A stretch of 64,000 bases of DNA from Kangiella marina (GTDB taxonomy: Bacteria > Pseudomonadota > Gammaproteobacteria > Enterobacterales > Kangiellaceae), in assembly GCF_039541235.1 (NCBI RefSeq), contig NZ_BAABFV010000001.1, positions 620,001 through 684,000 of the forward strand. The letters are read 5' to 3'. This document shows positions 44,896 through 53,888 of this stretch, piece after piece. Numbering within the stretch: position 1 is the first letter of the stretch; each line of letters starts with the position of its first letter. The position numbers were made by a program, and so were the translations under genes. The notes below the pieces were generated by a model. It did no database searches. It had not been told where the DNA came from and worked only from the letters and a program-made list of their open reading frames with translations.

Positions 44896-46473
44896 TTAGT
44901 GCTCTCGTGTTTCTAAGAAGGTAACATCAGGCCAACGCTCCATGGCTAGATTTAAATTAACCATGGTCGGCGCTAAGTAACTCCAGTTATCCCCACCATC
45001 AAGAGCGATGTTATCGGCATTTTTGCGTTTGAACTCTTCAAACATCTTTTCATTATCACAAGTGACCCAGCGTGCAGTCGCCACACTCACCTGATCATAG
45101 ATACACTCTACTTTATATTCATTTTTTAATCGAGCTGCAACCACATCAAACTGCAACACACCAACTGCACCCAAGATCAGGTCGTTTGAATTTTGCGGCC
45201 TAAAGACCTGCGTCGCGCCCTCTTCTGAGAGCTGAACCAGTCCTTTCAATAATGCTTTATTCTTCATTGGATCGCGCAAGCGCACGCGGCGGAACAGCTC
45301 AGGTGCAAAGTTTGGAATGCCACGGAACTTAAGTTCTTCACCTTCGGTAAAAGTATCACCAATTTGGATCGTACCGTGATTATGCAAACCAATAATGTCT
45401 CCCGCATAGGCTTCTTCGAGATGCTCACGATCTCCTGCCAAGAACGTTAGCGCATTATTGACAGCAATATCTCGACCAAGACGAACATGACGCATTTTCA
45501 TACCCTTTTGGTATTTACCACTACAAATTCTCACGAAGGCAATACGGTCACGGTGCTGGGGATCCATGTTGGCTTGAATTTTGAACACGAACCCTGTGAA
45601 CTTGTCTTCCGTCGCCGGTACATCACGGTTATCCGTTTCACGCGGCAAAGGTGATGGCGCCCACTCAACCAAACCATCCAACATGTGATCAACACCGAAG
45701 TTGCCCAAAGCAGTACCAAAAAACACAGGTGTCAACTGACCATCAAGGAATTCCTGAAGATCAAACTCATGACTCGCGCCTAACACCAACTCAAGCTCAT
45801 CACGGAGATCGGCAGCCAAACTACCAATCGCCTGATCCAATTCAGGGTTATCTAACCCTTCAATCACACGTTCTTCTTGAATGGTATGGCCTAAACCAGA
45901 CTTATAGAGATAGGTTTTATCTTCGAGCAAATGGTAAACACCTTTAAACTGTTTACCCATACCAATCGGCCATGACACAGGTGCGCACTTAATCTTAAGT
46001 ACGTCTTCGACCTCATCCAACAGCTCAATAGGATCACGAATATCACGATCCATTTTGTTCATAAAAGTCACAATTGGCGTATCGCGCAAACGACAGACCT
46101 CCATCAACTTAATGGTCCGCGCCTCGACACCCTTAGCACCATCAATAACCATTAGAGCAGAATCGACAGCGGTTAAAGTTCGATAAGTATCCTCAGAGAA
46201 GTCTTCGTGGCCAGGCGTGTCTAAAAGGTTTACCACCTTGCCGCCATACGGAAACTGCATCACCGACGTCGTCACCGAAATACCACGCTCCTTTTCCATC
46301 TCCATCCAATCAGACGTCGCATGCTTTCCCTTACGGCCTTTAACCACACCGGCTTCTTGAATTTGCTTACCAAATAACAAGACCTTCTCAGTGATGGTCG
46401 TTTTACCCGCATCTGGGTGCGAAATAATTGCAAAAGTTCGACGATTCTCGATTTCAGACGTCAGTTTAGACAT
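44896..46473 (-). CDS. prfC: Peptide chain release factor 3
   Basis: 525 residues from ATG 46473. The frame is open to 46518, but [26 protein letters not shown] is the conserved RF3 start, with GAAGAGAG about eight bases upstream. G-motifs: [30 protein letters not shown]3 is a GTPase that removes RF1/RF2 from the ribosome after peptide release and helps recycle factors. It is followed by tatD. Confidence 0.95.
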   Translation of the reverse strand: MSKLTSEIENRRTFAIISHPDAGKTTITEKVLLFGKQIQEAGVVKGRKGKHATSDWMEMEKERGISVTTSVMQFPYGGKVVNLLDTPGHEDFSEDTYRTLTAVDSALMVIDGAKGVEARTIKLMEVCRLRDTPIVTFMNKMDRDIRDPIELLDEVEDVLKIKCAPVSWPIGMGKQFKGVYHLLEDKTYLYKSGLGHTIQEERVIEGLDNPELDQAIGSLAADLRDELELVLGASHEFDLQEFLDGQLTPVFFGTALGNFGVDHMLDGLVEWAPSPLPRETDNRDVPATEDKFTGFVFKIQANMDPQHRDRIAFVRICSGKYQKGMKMRHVRLGRDIAVNNALTFLAGDREHLEEAYAGDIIGLHNHGTIQIGDTFTEGEELKFRGIPNFAPELFRRVRLRDPMKNKALLKGLVQLSEEGATQVFRPQNSNDLILGAVGVLQFDVVAARLKNEYKVECIYDQVSVATARWVTCDNEKMFEEFKRKNADNIALDGGDNWSYLAPTMVNLNLAMERWPDVTFLETREH

Positions 46474-46510
46474 GCCACTCTCTTCAAGGTTAAAAGGATT
46501 GGGGACGCAA

Positions 46511-46526
46511 GCCCGCAAAAGCGGGC
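46511..46526 (-). terminator. GC hairpin between the MscS-type gene and prfC
   Basis: GCCCGC, four bases, GCGGGC, without mismatch. It lies 8 bases after the channel gene stop and 37 before the prfC start. On the minus strand it is not followed by a proper T-run, so it may only weaken read-through. Confidence 0.4.
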
Positions 46527-46534
46527 ATTATAAG

Positions 46535-47815
46535 CTATTTCGGGGTGGATTCGCGACCACTAACCGCGTTATCTTGGCGCATCGCAAGTTTGGAGAAATC
46601 ATGCCCTGTTGGCGACTGATGTAGACGCAAACCAAACTCTGGCAACACCGCAAAAATGTGATCAAAAATATCCGACTGAATATTCTCATACTCAGCCCAT
46701 TTGGTGGTTGCAGTGAAGGCATAAACTTCAATCGGAATACCCGTCGATGATGACTGCCCCTGACGCACTAGAAGCACCAAGTCTTGACGAATATCGTCCC
46801 GATTCTTGAGGTAATTCAAAAGATACGCTCTAAAAGTCCCCAAGTTGGTTAAGCGACGTCCATTGGCACGAGAACTCAAATCAAACTGATGTTCCTCGTT
46901 GTATTGGCTAATTTCCTTCTGACGCTCTTCAAGGTAAGGCTCCAATAAACGTGCCCGTTTAAGACGAGCAACATCTTCATCGGATAAAAACTCCACGCTC
47001 GTTGCATCCACCAAAACCTGACGCATGATTCGGCGACCGCCGACTTCCATCATCCCTCGCCAGTTTTTAAAGGAATCAGAGATTAGGGCGTAGGTTGGAA
47101 CGGTGGTAATCGTTTGATCCCAATTGCGTACTTTTACCGTGGTCAAAGCAATTTCAATCACATCACCATCAGCGCCGTAGGATGGCATTTCTAGCCAGTC
47201 ACCAACTTCCAACATATCATTTGCTGATAACTGAACCCCCGCCACCAACCCGAGGATCGGATCTTTAAAGACCAGCATCACCACCGCGGTCATCGCGCCT
47301 AAACCGCTTAATATAATCAGCGGTGATTTACCGGCTAACGCCGAAATCGCTAAAATGATGACGACTATAGTGGCAACCAATTTAACGCTTTGGAACAAAC
47401 CTCTTAGCGGTAAACCTCTGAAGCGAGACTCGCCTTGTGAAATGTCTAATAAGGCATCAAGCAGTGAAAAAGCCGATAGCAAAATATAAAGTAAGACCCA
47501 AAGCAAAGAGGTCGTTAGAACCCACTCAAGGACCGCGGTTTCAGGTTTTAACCACAACCCAGCCTGAATATAAATAATGATACCCTGAACCACTAGAGCA
47601 ATACGGGTGAATAACTTGCGTTCAAAAAATGCTTTGCGCCAATGTTTTTGTGACTTTTTGGCCATTCGGTCAACAAAGCGAAGAACAATTCGGTGGAAAA
47701 TGAAATGAATGGCTATCGAAATGAGTAAAATAAGCCCGAGAACCATAACCAAGGCAGTAATGTCCGTAAACTCATATCCTTGGGCCTGTAACCACTGACT
47801 AAATTTTTGCTGCAT
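46535..47815 (-). CDS. MscS-family mechanosensitive channel, YbdG-like
   Basis: 426 residues, about five membrane helices in the first 200, then a MscS beta domain (VAGVQLSANDMLEVGDWLEMPSYGADGDVIEIALTTVKVRNWDQTITTVPTY) and a C-terminal cytosolic region with RQVLVDATSVEFL. The NDMLEVGDWLEMPSYGADG wording and length match the YbdG/MscM miniconductance type. It releases solutes when membrane tension rises on osmotic downshock. It lies between rimI and prfC on the same strand. Confidence 0.9.
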   Translation of the reverse strand: MQQKFSQWLQAQGYEFTDITALVMVLGLILLISIAIHFIFHRIVLRFVDRMAKKSQKHWRKAFFERKLFTRIALVVQGIIIYIQAGLWLKPETAVLEWVLTTSLLWVLLYILLSAFSLLDALLDISQGESRFRGLPLRGLFQSVKLVATIVVIILAISALAGKSPLIILSGLGAMTAVVMLVFKDPILGLVAGVQLSANDMLEVGDWLEMPSYGADGDVIEIALTTVKVRNWDQTITTVPTYALISDSFKNWRGMMEVGGRRIMRQVLVDATSVEFLSDEDVARLKRARLLEPYLEERQKEISQYNEEHQFDLSSRANGRRLTNLGTFRAYLLNYLKNRDDIRQDLVLLVRQGQSSSTGIPIEVYAFTATTKWAEYENIQSDIFDHIFAVLPEFGLRLHQSPTGHDFSKLAMRQDNAVSGRESTPK

Positions 47816-47845
47816 GTCAGAACCTTGTTTAACGATAATTGGTGA

Positions 47846-48334
47846 CTAGTCTACCAACAAGCCCGTCGGTGTTGAAGGTAACTCATCTAAAGAACGGCGC
47901 ATCACCACCGCATCTTCGCGCTGCTCGTCTTTTGGGTAATAGCTGGAGCGACGCCCTATTTCCTCAAACCCTTCCTTGCGGTAGAACGATAGAGCCGGCT
48001 GGTTAGACTCCCTGACTTCTAATAAAACACTTTTCATCCCGGCTTGCTTTGAATGCTGGTAGAGCGAATGCATTAATTGACTGGCGTAGCCACGACCTTG
48101 AAGCTTCGGGGTCGTAGTGATATTCATCAAGTTACACTCGTCGTACAAATAATTGAAAACCACGTAAGCAACCACGCCCCCCTTAATCTCTAAGACTAAA
48201 CTGGGGTACTCCTGCTCAATACAGCTGAGGTGAATACTTTCTTTCCAAGGATGTTCGTGAGCGTCTTGCTCGATCGCGACCAGCTGCTCTAAATCAGTGG
48301 CTTCCAGCGGTCGGATAATAGACTCTAGCGGCAT
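47846..48334 (-). CDS. rimI: Ribosomal-protein-S18-alanine N-acetyltransferase
   Basis: 162 residues starting at the ATG at 48334, which overlaps the upstream stop as TAATG; an open frame reaches 48361 but that would overlap further without gain. GNAT motifs: EQDAHEHPWKESIHLSCI near the start, then NITTTPKLQGRGYASQLMHSL (acetyl-CoA loop QGRGYA), LLEVRESNQPALSFYRKEGFEEIGRRSSYYP. It acetylates the N-terminal alanine of S18 and perhaps other proteins. Its position after a holD-like gene is the standard gammaproteobacterial order. Confidence 0.9.
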   Translation of the reverse strand: MPLESIIRPLEATDLEQLVAIEQDAHEHPWKESIHLSCIEQEYPSLVLEIKGGVVAYVVFNYLYDECNLMNITTTPKLQGRGYASQLMHSLYQHSKQAGMKSVLLEVRESNQPALSFYRKEGFEEIGRRSSYYPKDEQREDAVVMRRSLDELPSTPTGLLVD

Positions 48335-48822
48335 TAGTGTAATCGCTGGAGCAAACTCCACCAGTCTCGTTTATTGGCCACAGAAAAGTCTAAGTCTGGC
48401 GCCGGAATACTAGGATGGTCAAGCGACTCACCCAAGCCACAGGCAATTACTTTGCCTTTGCATTGCTCTATAGGTGTGGTCAGTTCAGAGGAAGGAGACA
48501 GCTCTGCAAGCGCAGCTGAGAATGGTTGCTCTAACCACAGCCTCCACGCAAACTCCATTTGTTTCAACGCCGCTTGCGCCTTGCTTTTATCAGCACCTGT
48601 GGCAACGACAAAAATAAAGTCAGCTTGTGAGTCACCTTGAATAAAACTGATAGTGACGGCATCGTTTTGTATCACCGCTTCAGAGTCACTTGGCTCATCA
48701 CCAGCCGCCGCATGCACATCTTCGTTTTCAACTTGAGAAGCTTTTTCTTCTGCCTGATCGTTTAGAGGCACCCAAACAGGTACCTCTAACGCATCAAGAT
48801 AAGCTCGATTCCAGTGAGACAT
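48334..48822 (-). CDS. Candidate DNA polymerase III psi subunit (HolD-like)
   Basis: 162 residues, with a variable acidic middle (about 25-55). I call it HolD-like from three points: the N-terminal RAYLDALEVPVWVPL recalls the chi-binding LQQLGITQW start of E. coli psi; the end PAPDLDFSVANKRDWWSLLQRL resembles psi's LTDLRANPTARAALWQQI; and the gene is translationally coupled (TAATG) to rimI, as holD is in E. coli. HolD is poorly conserved, so sequence alone would not settle it. If correct, it links the clamp loader to chi and SSB. Confidence 0.5.
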   Translation of the reverse strand: MSHWNRAYLDALEVPVWVPLNDQAEEKASQVENEDVHAAAGDEPSDSEAVIQNDAVTISFIQGDSQADFIFVVATGADKSKAQAALKQMEFAWRLWLEQPFSAALAELSPSSELTTPIEQCKGKVIACGLGESLDHPSIPAPDLDFSVANKRDWWSLLQRLH

Positions 48823-48824
48823 GA

Positions 48825-49976
48825 TTACCGCTTTATCAAACTTAATAAATCTTCATCTAAAATATCGTGCTTTTTGTCGGCGAGTTTTTTAAAGGCAACA
48901 AACGCCTCTTTTAAATCATCGCTATTTTCAAACTGCACACCTAGCTCGGCTAAATGGCTCTTGAATGCATTTCGCCCTGAGTGCTTGCCTAAAACCATAC
49001 GATTGTTAGCCCAACCCACATCTTCAGCACGCATAATTTCATAAGTTTCGCGATTTTTAAGAACGCCATCTTGGTGGATGCCCGACTCATGAGCAAACGC
49101 ATTATCACCCACAATCGCTTTATTTGGCTGCACTGGGAAACCAGTCACTTTCGATACCAATTGCGACGTCGGTACGATGTGGCGCGTATCAATATCCAAC
49201 TCCACATTAAAGTAGTCTGGACGCGTTTTTATCGCCATGACCACTTCTTCTAGCGACGCATTACCCGCGCGCTCACCTAAGCCGTTAATCGTGCACTCTA
49301 CCTGACGAGCACCCTTCTGCACTGCGGCCAAAGAGTTTGCTACAGCTAAACCTAAGTCATTATGACAATGAACTGAGAAAATCGCTTTATCAGAATTTGG
49401 AATACGCTTAATCAACTGCTCGATAGTGTTAGCGTATTGATCGGGCATGTTATAACCCACAGTATCAGGGATATTAATGGTACGAGCGCCAGCATCAATC
49501 ACTTGCTCAATAATACGGCACATGAAATCGAGATCGGAACGCCCAGCATCTTCACATGAAAACTCAACGTCATCACAAAGACTGCGCGCCAGTGAGACAG
49601 ACTTCACTGCTTGCTCAATAACCTGCTCCGGCTCCATCTGAAGCTTGTACTTCATGTGCAAAGGTGAGGTTGCAATAAAGGTATGAATACGCCCCGAGTT
49701 GGCGCCTTTAAGCGCATCACCAGCGACTTCAATATCTTTAGCGACAGCACGCGATAACGAACAAATCGTACTGTCTTTAATAGTATCAGCAACCAACTTC
49801 ACTGCTTCAAAATCACCAGGACTCGCTACGGCAAAACCCGCTTCGATCACATCCACTTTCATCTTTTCTAGCTGCTGCGCGATTTCTAATTTTTCTTCTT
49901 TATCCATTGACGCGCCAGGACTTTGCTCGCCATCACGCAAAGTCGTATCAAAAATAACTAATTTATCTTTTGACAT
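48825..49976 (-). CDS. leuA: 2-isopropylmalate synthase, short form without regulatory domain
   Basis: 383 residues from ATG 49976; the frame is open from a TTG at 49994. The catalytic DRE-TIM barrel is complete: [15 protein letters not shown], the catalytic [13 protein letters not shown] metal site, GLGERAGNA, and HESGIHQDG. The protein stops at [10 protein letters not shown], where typical LeuA (about 510 residues) continues into the leucine-binding regulatory domain. The next gene starts two bases later, so no degraded remainder exists. It condenses acetyl-CoA and 2-oxoisovalerate; leucine feedback of the usual kind seems impossible. A related reaction by the same fold (citramalate or homocitrate synthase) cannot be excluded. 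No leuBCD nearby. Confidence 0.82.
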   Translation of the reverse strand: MSKDKLVIFDTTLRDGEQSPGASMDKEEKLEIAQQLEKMKVDVIEAGFAVASPGDFEAVKLVADTIKDSTICSLSRAVAKDIEVAGDALKGANSGRIHTFIATSPLHMKYKLQMEPEQVIEQAVKSVSLARSLCDDVEFSCEDAGRSDLDFMCRIIEQVIDAGARTINIPDTVGYNMPDQYANTIEQLIKRIPNSDKAIFSVHCHNDLGLAVANSLAAVQKGARQVECTINGLGERAGNASLEEVVMAIKTRPDYFNVELDIDTRHIVPTSQLVSKVTGFPVQPNKAIVGDNAFAHESGIHQDGVLKNRETYEIMRAEDVGWANNRMVLGKHSGRNAFKSHLAELGVQFENSDDLKEAFVAFKKLADKKHDILDEDLLSLIKR

Positions 49977-50127
49977 ATATTCGGTCTCTTTCAATTATAA
50001 ATGTAGTGCCAACGCTTACGTGGCCTAGCTATATCATAAACTTAATACCCTAGAATACCAAATAATGGCGCTGAAAGATAAGTCCGTAACACTGGTTCGA
50101 CAACCGAATATCTTATTGATTTACATG

Positions 50128-50150
50128 AAAAAGGCGCCAAACGGCGCCTT
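50128..50150 (-). terminator. Terminator of fadE
   Basis: GGCGCC, AAAC, GGCGCC. Read on the minus strand the stem ends in a T-run (the A-run at 50128-50132). It lies 31 bases after the fadE stop and separates fadE from leuA. Confidence 0.85.
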
Positions 50151-50181
50151 AAAACTTTGTCCAATAATTAGTCAACCACAC

Positions 50182-52626
50182 TTAATCAACCACACCGGAT
50201 ATTTCGTCATTTGAGTAATCATCAACTTGAATCACGTCCATACGCGCGGTTTCAGCATCCGTAAGGAGTTGTTTTTCCTCTTGGTTGATAATGCCTTTCT
50301 CTATCGCTTGTTCAATTCGTTCCATGTTGGTTAGGTTTTTATCGAGATCTTTGGCTTTCATCGCTTTACGAAGTTTGTAGCGAACCTCATCCGCAGCCAA
50401 CACCTTTTTAAAGGCTAACTCGACACGCCCCGTAACATCATCGTCTGCTTTACCGACGTAAGCATACTGAGTAATGCGATCGCGAATTTCGCAATCTTTC
50501 ATCATCGGTAACACCAACTCTCGCTCTAATGTATCTGAAGGCCTGCTAAAACTTTTACCATAAGGGAAAGCAATAACTTTTAATAGCTTACCAACAGCTT
50601 TGTTTGGGAAGTTGTCATAGAAATCATAGAACGCTTCTTGGATTTTATGGAGACCATACTCCATGTTCCAACAAACATAAGGTAAGTCTGCTAATGGTCG
50701 CTCTTGATCTTCATAATACTTCAGCACCGTAGAGCACAAGTACAAATGACTTAAGACATCGGCCAAGCGCGCTGATAAACGTTCCTTACGTTTGAGGTCA
50801 CCGCCTAGCACACTCATCGCAACGTCAGACGTCAAAGCTAAAGCCGAACTCATACGCGTTAATTGCTGGTAATACTTACCGGTTTCACCGGCCACAGGTT
50901 TGTCTGCAATTTTTGCCGCTGTAACCCCTAGCCCCAGTGTTCTAAAGAAGTTGCTCACGCCGTAACCAATATGACGGAACAGTAAACTGTCAAAGCGCTT
51001 AACCCCTTCTTCTTCATCATCAAGTTGCGCTGCTAACATTTCACGCAACACGTAAGGATGGCAGCGAATAGCCCCTTGACCAAAAATCATGAGGTTGCGA
51101 GTTAGAATGTTTGCACCTTCGACCGTAATACCGATCGGTTGGCTCATATAGCCATTCGCCAAATAATTACGCTCACCCATGATAATGGCACGCCCGGCAT
51201 GCACGTCCATCGAATGGTTCATGATGTCACGCCCCATCTCTGTCATGTGATATTTAGCAATGGCTGACACCACCGAAGGCTTCACACCAAGATCAACCGC
51301 ACCAGCCGTCATCAAACGACTTGCCTCAGTACGATAAGCAAGACCAGCAATCTGTGCCATGGCTTCTTCAACACCTTCAAAGCGACCAATCGGCAATTTG
51401 AATTGCTCACGCACTAGCGCATACGCACCAGTCATACGGTAGGACAATTTTGCTACCGCCGTGCCCATCGCCGGTAACGAAATAGAGCGCCCCGCCGCTA
51501 AGCTTTCCATCAACATACGCCAACCTTGGCCGGCGTACTCTTGACCACCGATTAACATGCTCATCGGAATGAACACATCGTTACCGGTTGTAGTACCGTT
51601 CATGAAGGCTTGGTTCATCGGTAAGTGTCGACGACCAATCTCAACCCCGGGATGATCCGCAGGGATCAAAGCACAAGTAATACCATAATCGTCTTTGTCG
51701 CTATCACCCAACAAACCTTCTGGGTCGTATAATTTAAAGGCCAGACCAACAATCGTCGCCACAGGCGCTAATGTGATGTAGCGCTTATTCCAGGTAATAC
51801 GAATACCCAGTGTTTCTTCGCCATTAAATTCGCCTTTACACACAATTCCTTTATCCGGAATAGCACCAGCGTCTGAACCAGCCACCGGTGAAGTCAAAGC
51901 AAAGCATGGAATGTCCTTACCTTCAGCCAAACGCGGTAAATAATGGTCTTTTTGTTCTTGTGTCCCATAATGCAACAAAAGCTCACCAGGACCTAAGGAG
52001 TTAGGCACCATTACCGTCACCGCAGCACTGCCGCTGCGCGTCGCGATTTTTGTGACTACTGTTGAGTGCGCTAATGCAGAAAAACCTTTACCACCGTACT
52101 CTTTAGGGATAATCATACCTAAAAAGCCTTTATCCTTAATAAACTGCCAAACTTCTGGTGGCAAGTCTTTGCGTTTATGGACGATATCCCAATCATCCAA
52201 CATCGAGCAAAGCTCTTCCGTTTCATTATCAACAAAAGCTTGCTCTTCTTCAGTTAACTCAGGTTTTTTATAATTAAGCAGTGTGTCCCACTTTGGTTTG
52301 CCACGAAACAATTCTGCTTCCCACCAAACATCGCCCGCTTCCAGTGCTGTTTTTTCAGTATCAGTCATCGGCGGTAAGACTTTTTGCATAAAGCGATACA
52401 GTTTACGTGAGATCCAGTCCACACGAAGATCAGGTAAGTAATAAAATAGTGATACCACCGCGTAAATAACTAACGACGCATAAAAGCCCCAAGAGTTATC
52501 AAATACAAACAGTAGTACGACAAGAGCCACACCATTAATAAGCATTGCGTTTTTCATGGCTAAGCGTTGGTAGGCACAAAACCCCACCACGACTAACATG
52601 ATTAACAGCTCAATCAACCCAATCAT
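50182..52626 (-). CDS. fadE: Acyl-CoA dehydrogenase, FadE type
   Basis: 814 residues, the long FadE form. Two N-terminal membrane helices (about 5-45) anchor it to the inner membrane. The flavoenzyme core includes LPPEVWQFIKDKGFLGMIIPKEYGGKGFSALAHS, FALTSPVAGSDAGAIPD, MNQAFMNGTTTGNDVFIP, and a C-terminal DUF1974-like region ending near YRYKLRK-type sequence (DEVRYKLRKAMKAKDLDKNLTN). It makes the first double bond in fatty acid beta-oxidation. It starts 26 bases after the psrA-like regulator on the same strand, so it is likely read from the psrA promoter. Confidence 0.93.
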   Translation of the reverse strand: MIGLIELLIMLVVVGFCAYQRLAMKNAMLINGVALVVLLFVFDNSWGFYASLVIYAVVSLFYYLPDLRVDWISRKLYRFMQKVLPPMTDTEKTALEAGDVWWEAELFRGKPKWDTLLNYKKPELTEEEQAFVDNETEELCSMLDDWDIVHKRKDLPPEVWQFIKDKGFLGMIIPKEYGGKGFSALAHSTVVTKIATRSGSAAVTVMVPNSLGPGELLLHYGTQEQKDHYLPRLAEGKDIPCFALTSPVAGSDAGAIPDKGIVCKGEFNGEETLGIRITWNKRYITLAPVATIVGLAFKLYDPEGLLGDSDKDDYGITCALIPADHPGVEIGRRHLPMNQAFMNGTTTGNDVFIPMSMLIGGQEYAGQGWRMLMESLAAGRSISLPAMGTAVAKLSYRMTGAYALVREQFKLPIGRFEGVEEAMAQIAGLAYRTEASRLMTAGAVDLGVKPSVVSAIAKYHMTEMGRDIMNHSMDVHAGRAIIMGERNYLANGYMSQPIGITVEGANILTRNLMIFGQGAIRCHPYVLREMLAAQLDDEEEGVKRFDSLLFRHIGYGVSNFFRTLGLGVTAAKIADKPVAGETGKYYQQLTRMSSALALTSDVAMSVLGGDLKRKERLSARLADVLSHLYLCSTVLKYYEDQERPLADLPYVCWNMEYGLHKIQEAFYDFYDNFPNKAVGKLLKVIAFPYGKSFSRPSDTLERELVLPMMKDCEIRDRITQYAYVGKADDDVTGRVELAFKKVLAADEVRYKLRKAMKAKDLDKNLTNMERIEQAIEKGIINQEEKQLLTDAETARMDVIQVDDYSNDEISGVVD

Positions 52627-52652
52627 TATTTATCCTCAATACCTTCAACGAA

Positions 52653-53282
52653 TTATGCTTTCATACCAGCGGCTAAAAACGGGACCATTTCTTCAATCAC
52701 GTCTTTAACATCCAGGCTACGATTAAAGTCAGCTTCTGAAATTTGCCTAAGCGCATCACTACCAGCCAACGTAAAAATTAAACTACCCAACATATAATGT
52801 AAGCGCCAAAAGATTTGGTCATTACTGAGCTGCGGGTAACCTTTTTGGAATAAGTGTGTAAAGCGAACCAAAACATGCCCATAACGTTCCGTGACGTACC
52901 GGCGCAAATGCCCTTGAGTTTCGGCGTAGGCTCTACCCAGTAAACGCATGAAAATAGATACCGCGTTTTTTCGTGTGTTATTTAACGACAACAAAGGCTC
53001 AATCAGCGCTGACAATAAGGTTTCAGCCTGAAGCTCCTCAACAGGTTCTTTCTCAAGCTCATTCAAGCGAATGCTTAATTGGGTAGTGAAATCCTGTAGA
53101 AAGCGGTCGAATACCGCCTGAATCAACGACTTCTTAGAACCAAAGTGATAATTGACACTGGCTAAATTGACCTTAGCTCGGCCAGTAATGGTTCTTAAGC
53201 TAGTTTCAGCAAAACCCCGCTCTGCAAAGAGAAACTCAGCAGCATCAAGGATTCTGGTCTGGGTAGAATCATGTAAACTCAT
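52653..53282 (-). CDS. psrA: PsrA-type TetR regulator
   Basis: 209 residues from ATG 53282; the open frame extends to 53348, but that would put the start inside the -35 hexamer. The HTH is RGFAETSLRTITGRAKVNLASVNYHFGSKKSLIQAVFDRFL, close in wording to Pseudomonas PsrA, and the ligand domain keeps SIFMRLLGRAYAETQGHLRRYV and MVPFLAAGMKA at the end. PsrA represses its own gene and fad genes and is released by long-chain acyl ligands. Here fadE follows directly and two near-consensus PsrA boxes cover the promoter. Confidence 0.88.
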   Translation of the reverse strand: MSLHDSTQTRILDAAEFLFAERGFAETSLRTITGRAKVNLASVNYHFGSKKSLIQAVFDRFLQDFTTQLSIRLNELEKEPVEELQAETLLSALIEPLLSLNNTRKNAVSIFMRLLGRAYAETQGHLRRYVTERYGHVLVRFTHLFQKGYPQLSNDQIFWRLHYMLGSLIFTLAGSDALRQISEADFNRSLDVKDVIEEMVPFLAAGMKA

Positions 53283-53304
53283 AAATAGTAAGCTATCGCA
53301 CAAT

Positions 53305-53331
53305 AAAACACTTGTTTGAAACATACGTTCA
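53305..53331. promoter_or_regulatory. Two overlapping PsrA-type operator boxes
   Basis: AAAAC, ACTT, GTTTG (53305-53318) and GAAAC, ATAC, GTTCA (53318-53331) each fit the known PsrA pattern (G/C)AAAC-N2-4-GTTT(G/C) with one or two departures. They share one base, and between them TTTGAA and TTCAAA (53315-53333) form another perfect inverted pair. They cover the -10 of the psrA promoter. Confidence 0.6.
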
Positions 53332-53348
53332 AAACGGAATTTTGTCAA
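53320..53348 (-). promoter_or_regulatory. Sigma-70 promoter of psrA-fadE
   Basis: On the minus strand TTGACA (53343-53348), 17 bases, TATGTT (53320-53325). The -35 is consensus and lies inside a 14-bp perfect palindrome (TTTGTCAAGACAAA, 53341-53354). The -10 lies inside the PsrA boxes. Transcription would start near 53313, about 30 bases before the chosen ATG. Confidence 0.65.
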
Positions 53349-53493
53349 GACAAATGCATAATAGGTGTGAGAAGTGACTCGCCGTCTATAAAAAAGTAAC
53401 GTTATAAGTTAAAGACAGATCAAATCAAAAAAAAAGAAACGAAAATTTGGATGCTCAATAAAGGAGGTTGGAAAAGCCAGTGAAACTAAGTTA

Positions 53494-53751
53494 TCAATCT
53501 AACCACTGATCAAGATCATCATAGCTGAACGGCCAAAATAATTTTTTATCGGTTAAATCATTTTTCAAAACTGGAATACTGGTTCGATATTCTTCTAAAA
53601 TTTTTTCATCATCAATAATATCAAAAGTGATAATGTCATAACGTGATACTAAATTTTTTTGTTGGTTTAAAGCTAAAATCATCGCTTCAACTTTTTCGCA
53701 TAAGTGACAACCAAAAGTTGTATAAAAAATTATTTTTTGCTTATTTGGCAT
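53494..53751 (-). CDS. Glutaredoxin-like protein (DUF836 type)
   Basis: 85 residues, a small thioredoxin fold with C-x-x-C near the start (FYTTFGCHLCEKVEAMI) and the cis-proline in RTSIPVLKND. The FDIIDDEKILEEY segment and the FWPFSYDDLDQWLD end are as in DUF836 proteins. A thiol oxidoreductase or redox adaptor is likely, but the substrate is unknown. The gene is much richer in A and T than its neighbours. It is divergent from the histone-like gene. Confidence 0.8.
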   Translation of the reverse strand: MPNKQKIIFYTTFGCHLCEKVEAMILALNQQKNLVSRYDIITFDIIDDEKILEEYRTSIPVLKNDLTDKKLFWPFSYDDLDQWLD

Positions 53752-53811
53752 AGTTTTTAATAAAAAACATCAAAAAACAGTTCAATAAGGCAACTTTATC
53801 ATAATTAATGT

Positions 53812-53839
53812 TTAACATTACAAATTCTTTTCGTATAAT
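53812..53839 (+). promoter_or_regulatory. Promoter of the histone H1-like gene
   Basis: TTAACA (53812-53817), 16 bases, TATAAT (53834-53839). The -10 is consensus, the -35 has one mismatch. The start codon at 53889 is 50 bases downstream, which fits a short leader. Confidence 0.6.
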
Positions 53840-53859
53840 TTGATTGAAATTTAATCAAA
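53839..53859. promoter_or_regulatory. Palindrome at the transcription start of the histone-like gene
   Basis: TTTGATT, seven bases, AATCAAA: perfect seven-base arms, overlapping the end of the -10 and the expected +1. A candidate operator for strong control of this abundant type of protein. Confidence 0.45.
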
Positions 53860-53888
53860 ACATCACACGACAAATAGGGGAAACAATC

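Noticed and set aside
53461-53510. Near-perfect Shine-Dalgarno (AAGGAGG) on the plus strand followed by a short frame
   Set aside because: The frame gives only about 9-13 codons ending over the 3' end of the opposite gene; nothing supports a product, so probably chance in purine-rich DNA.
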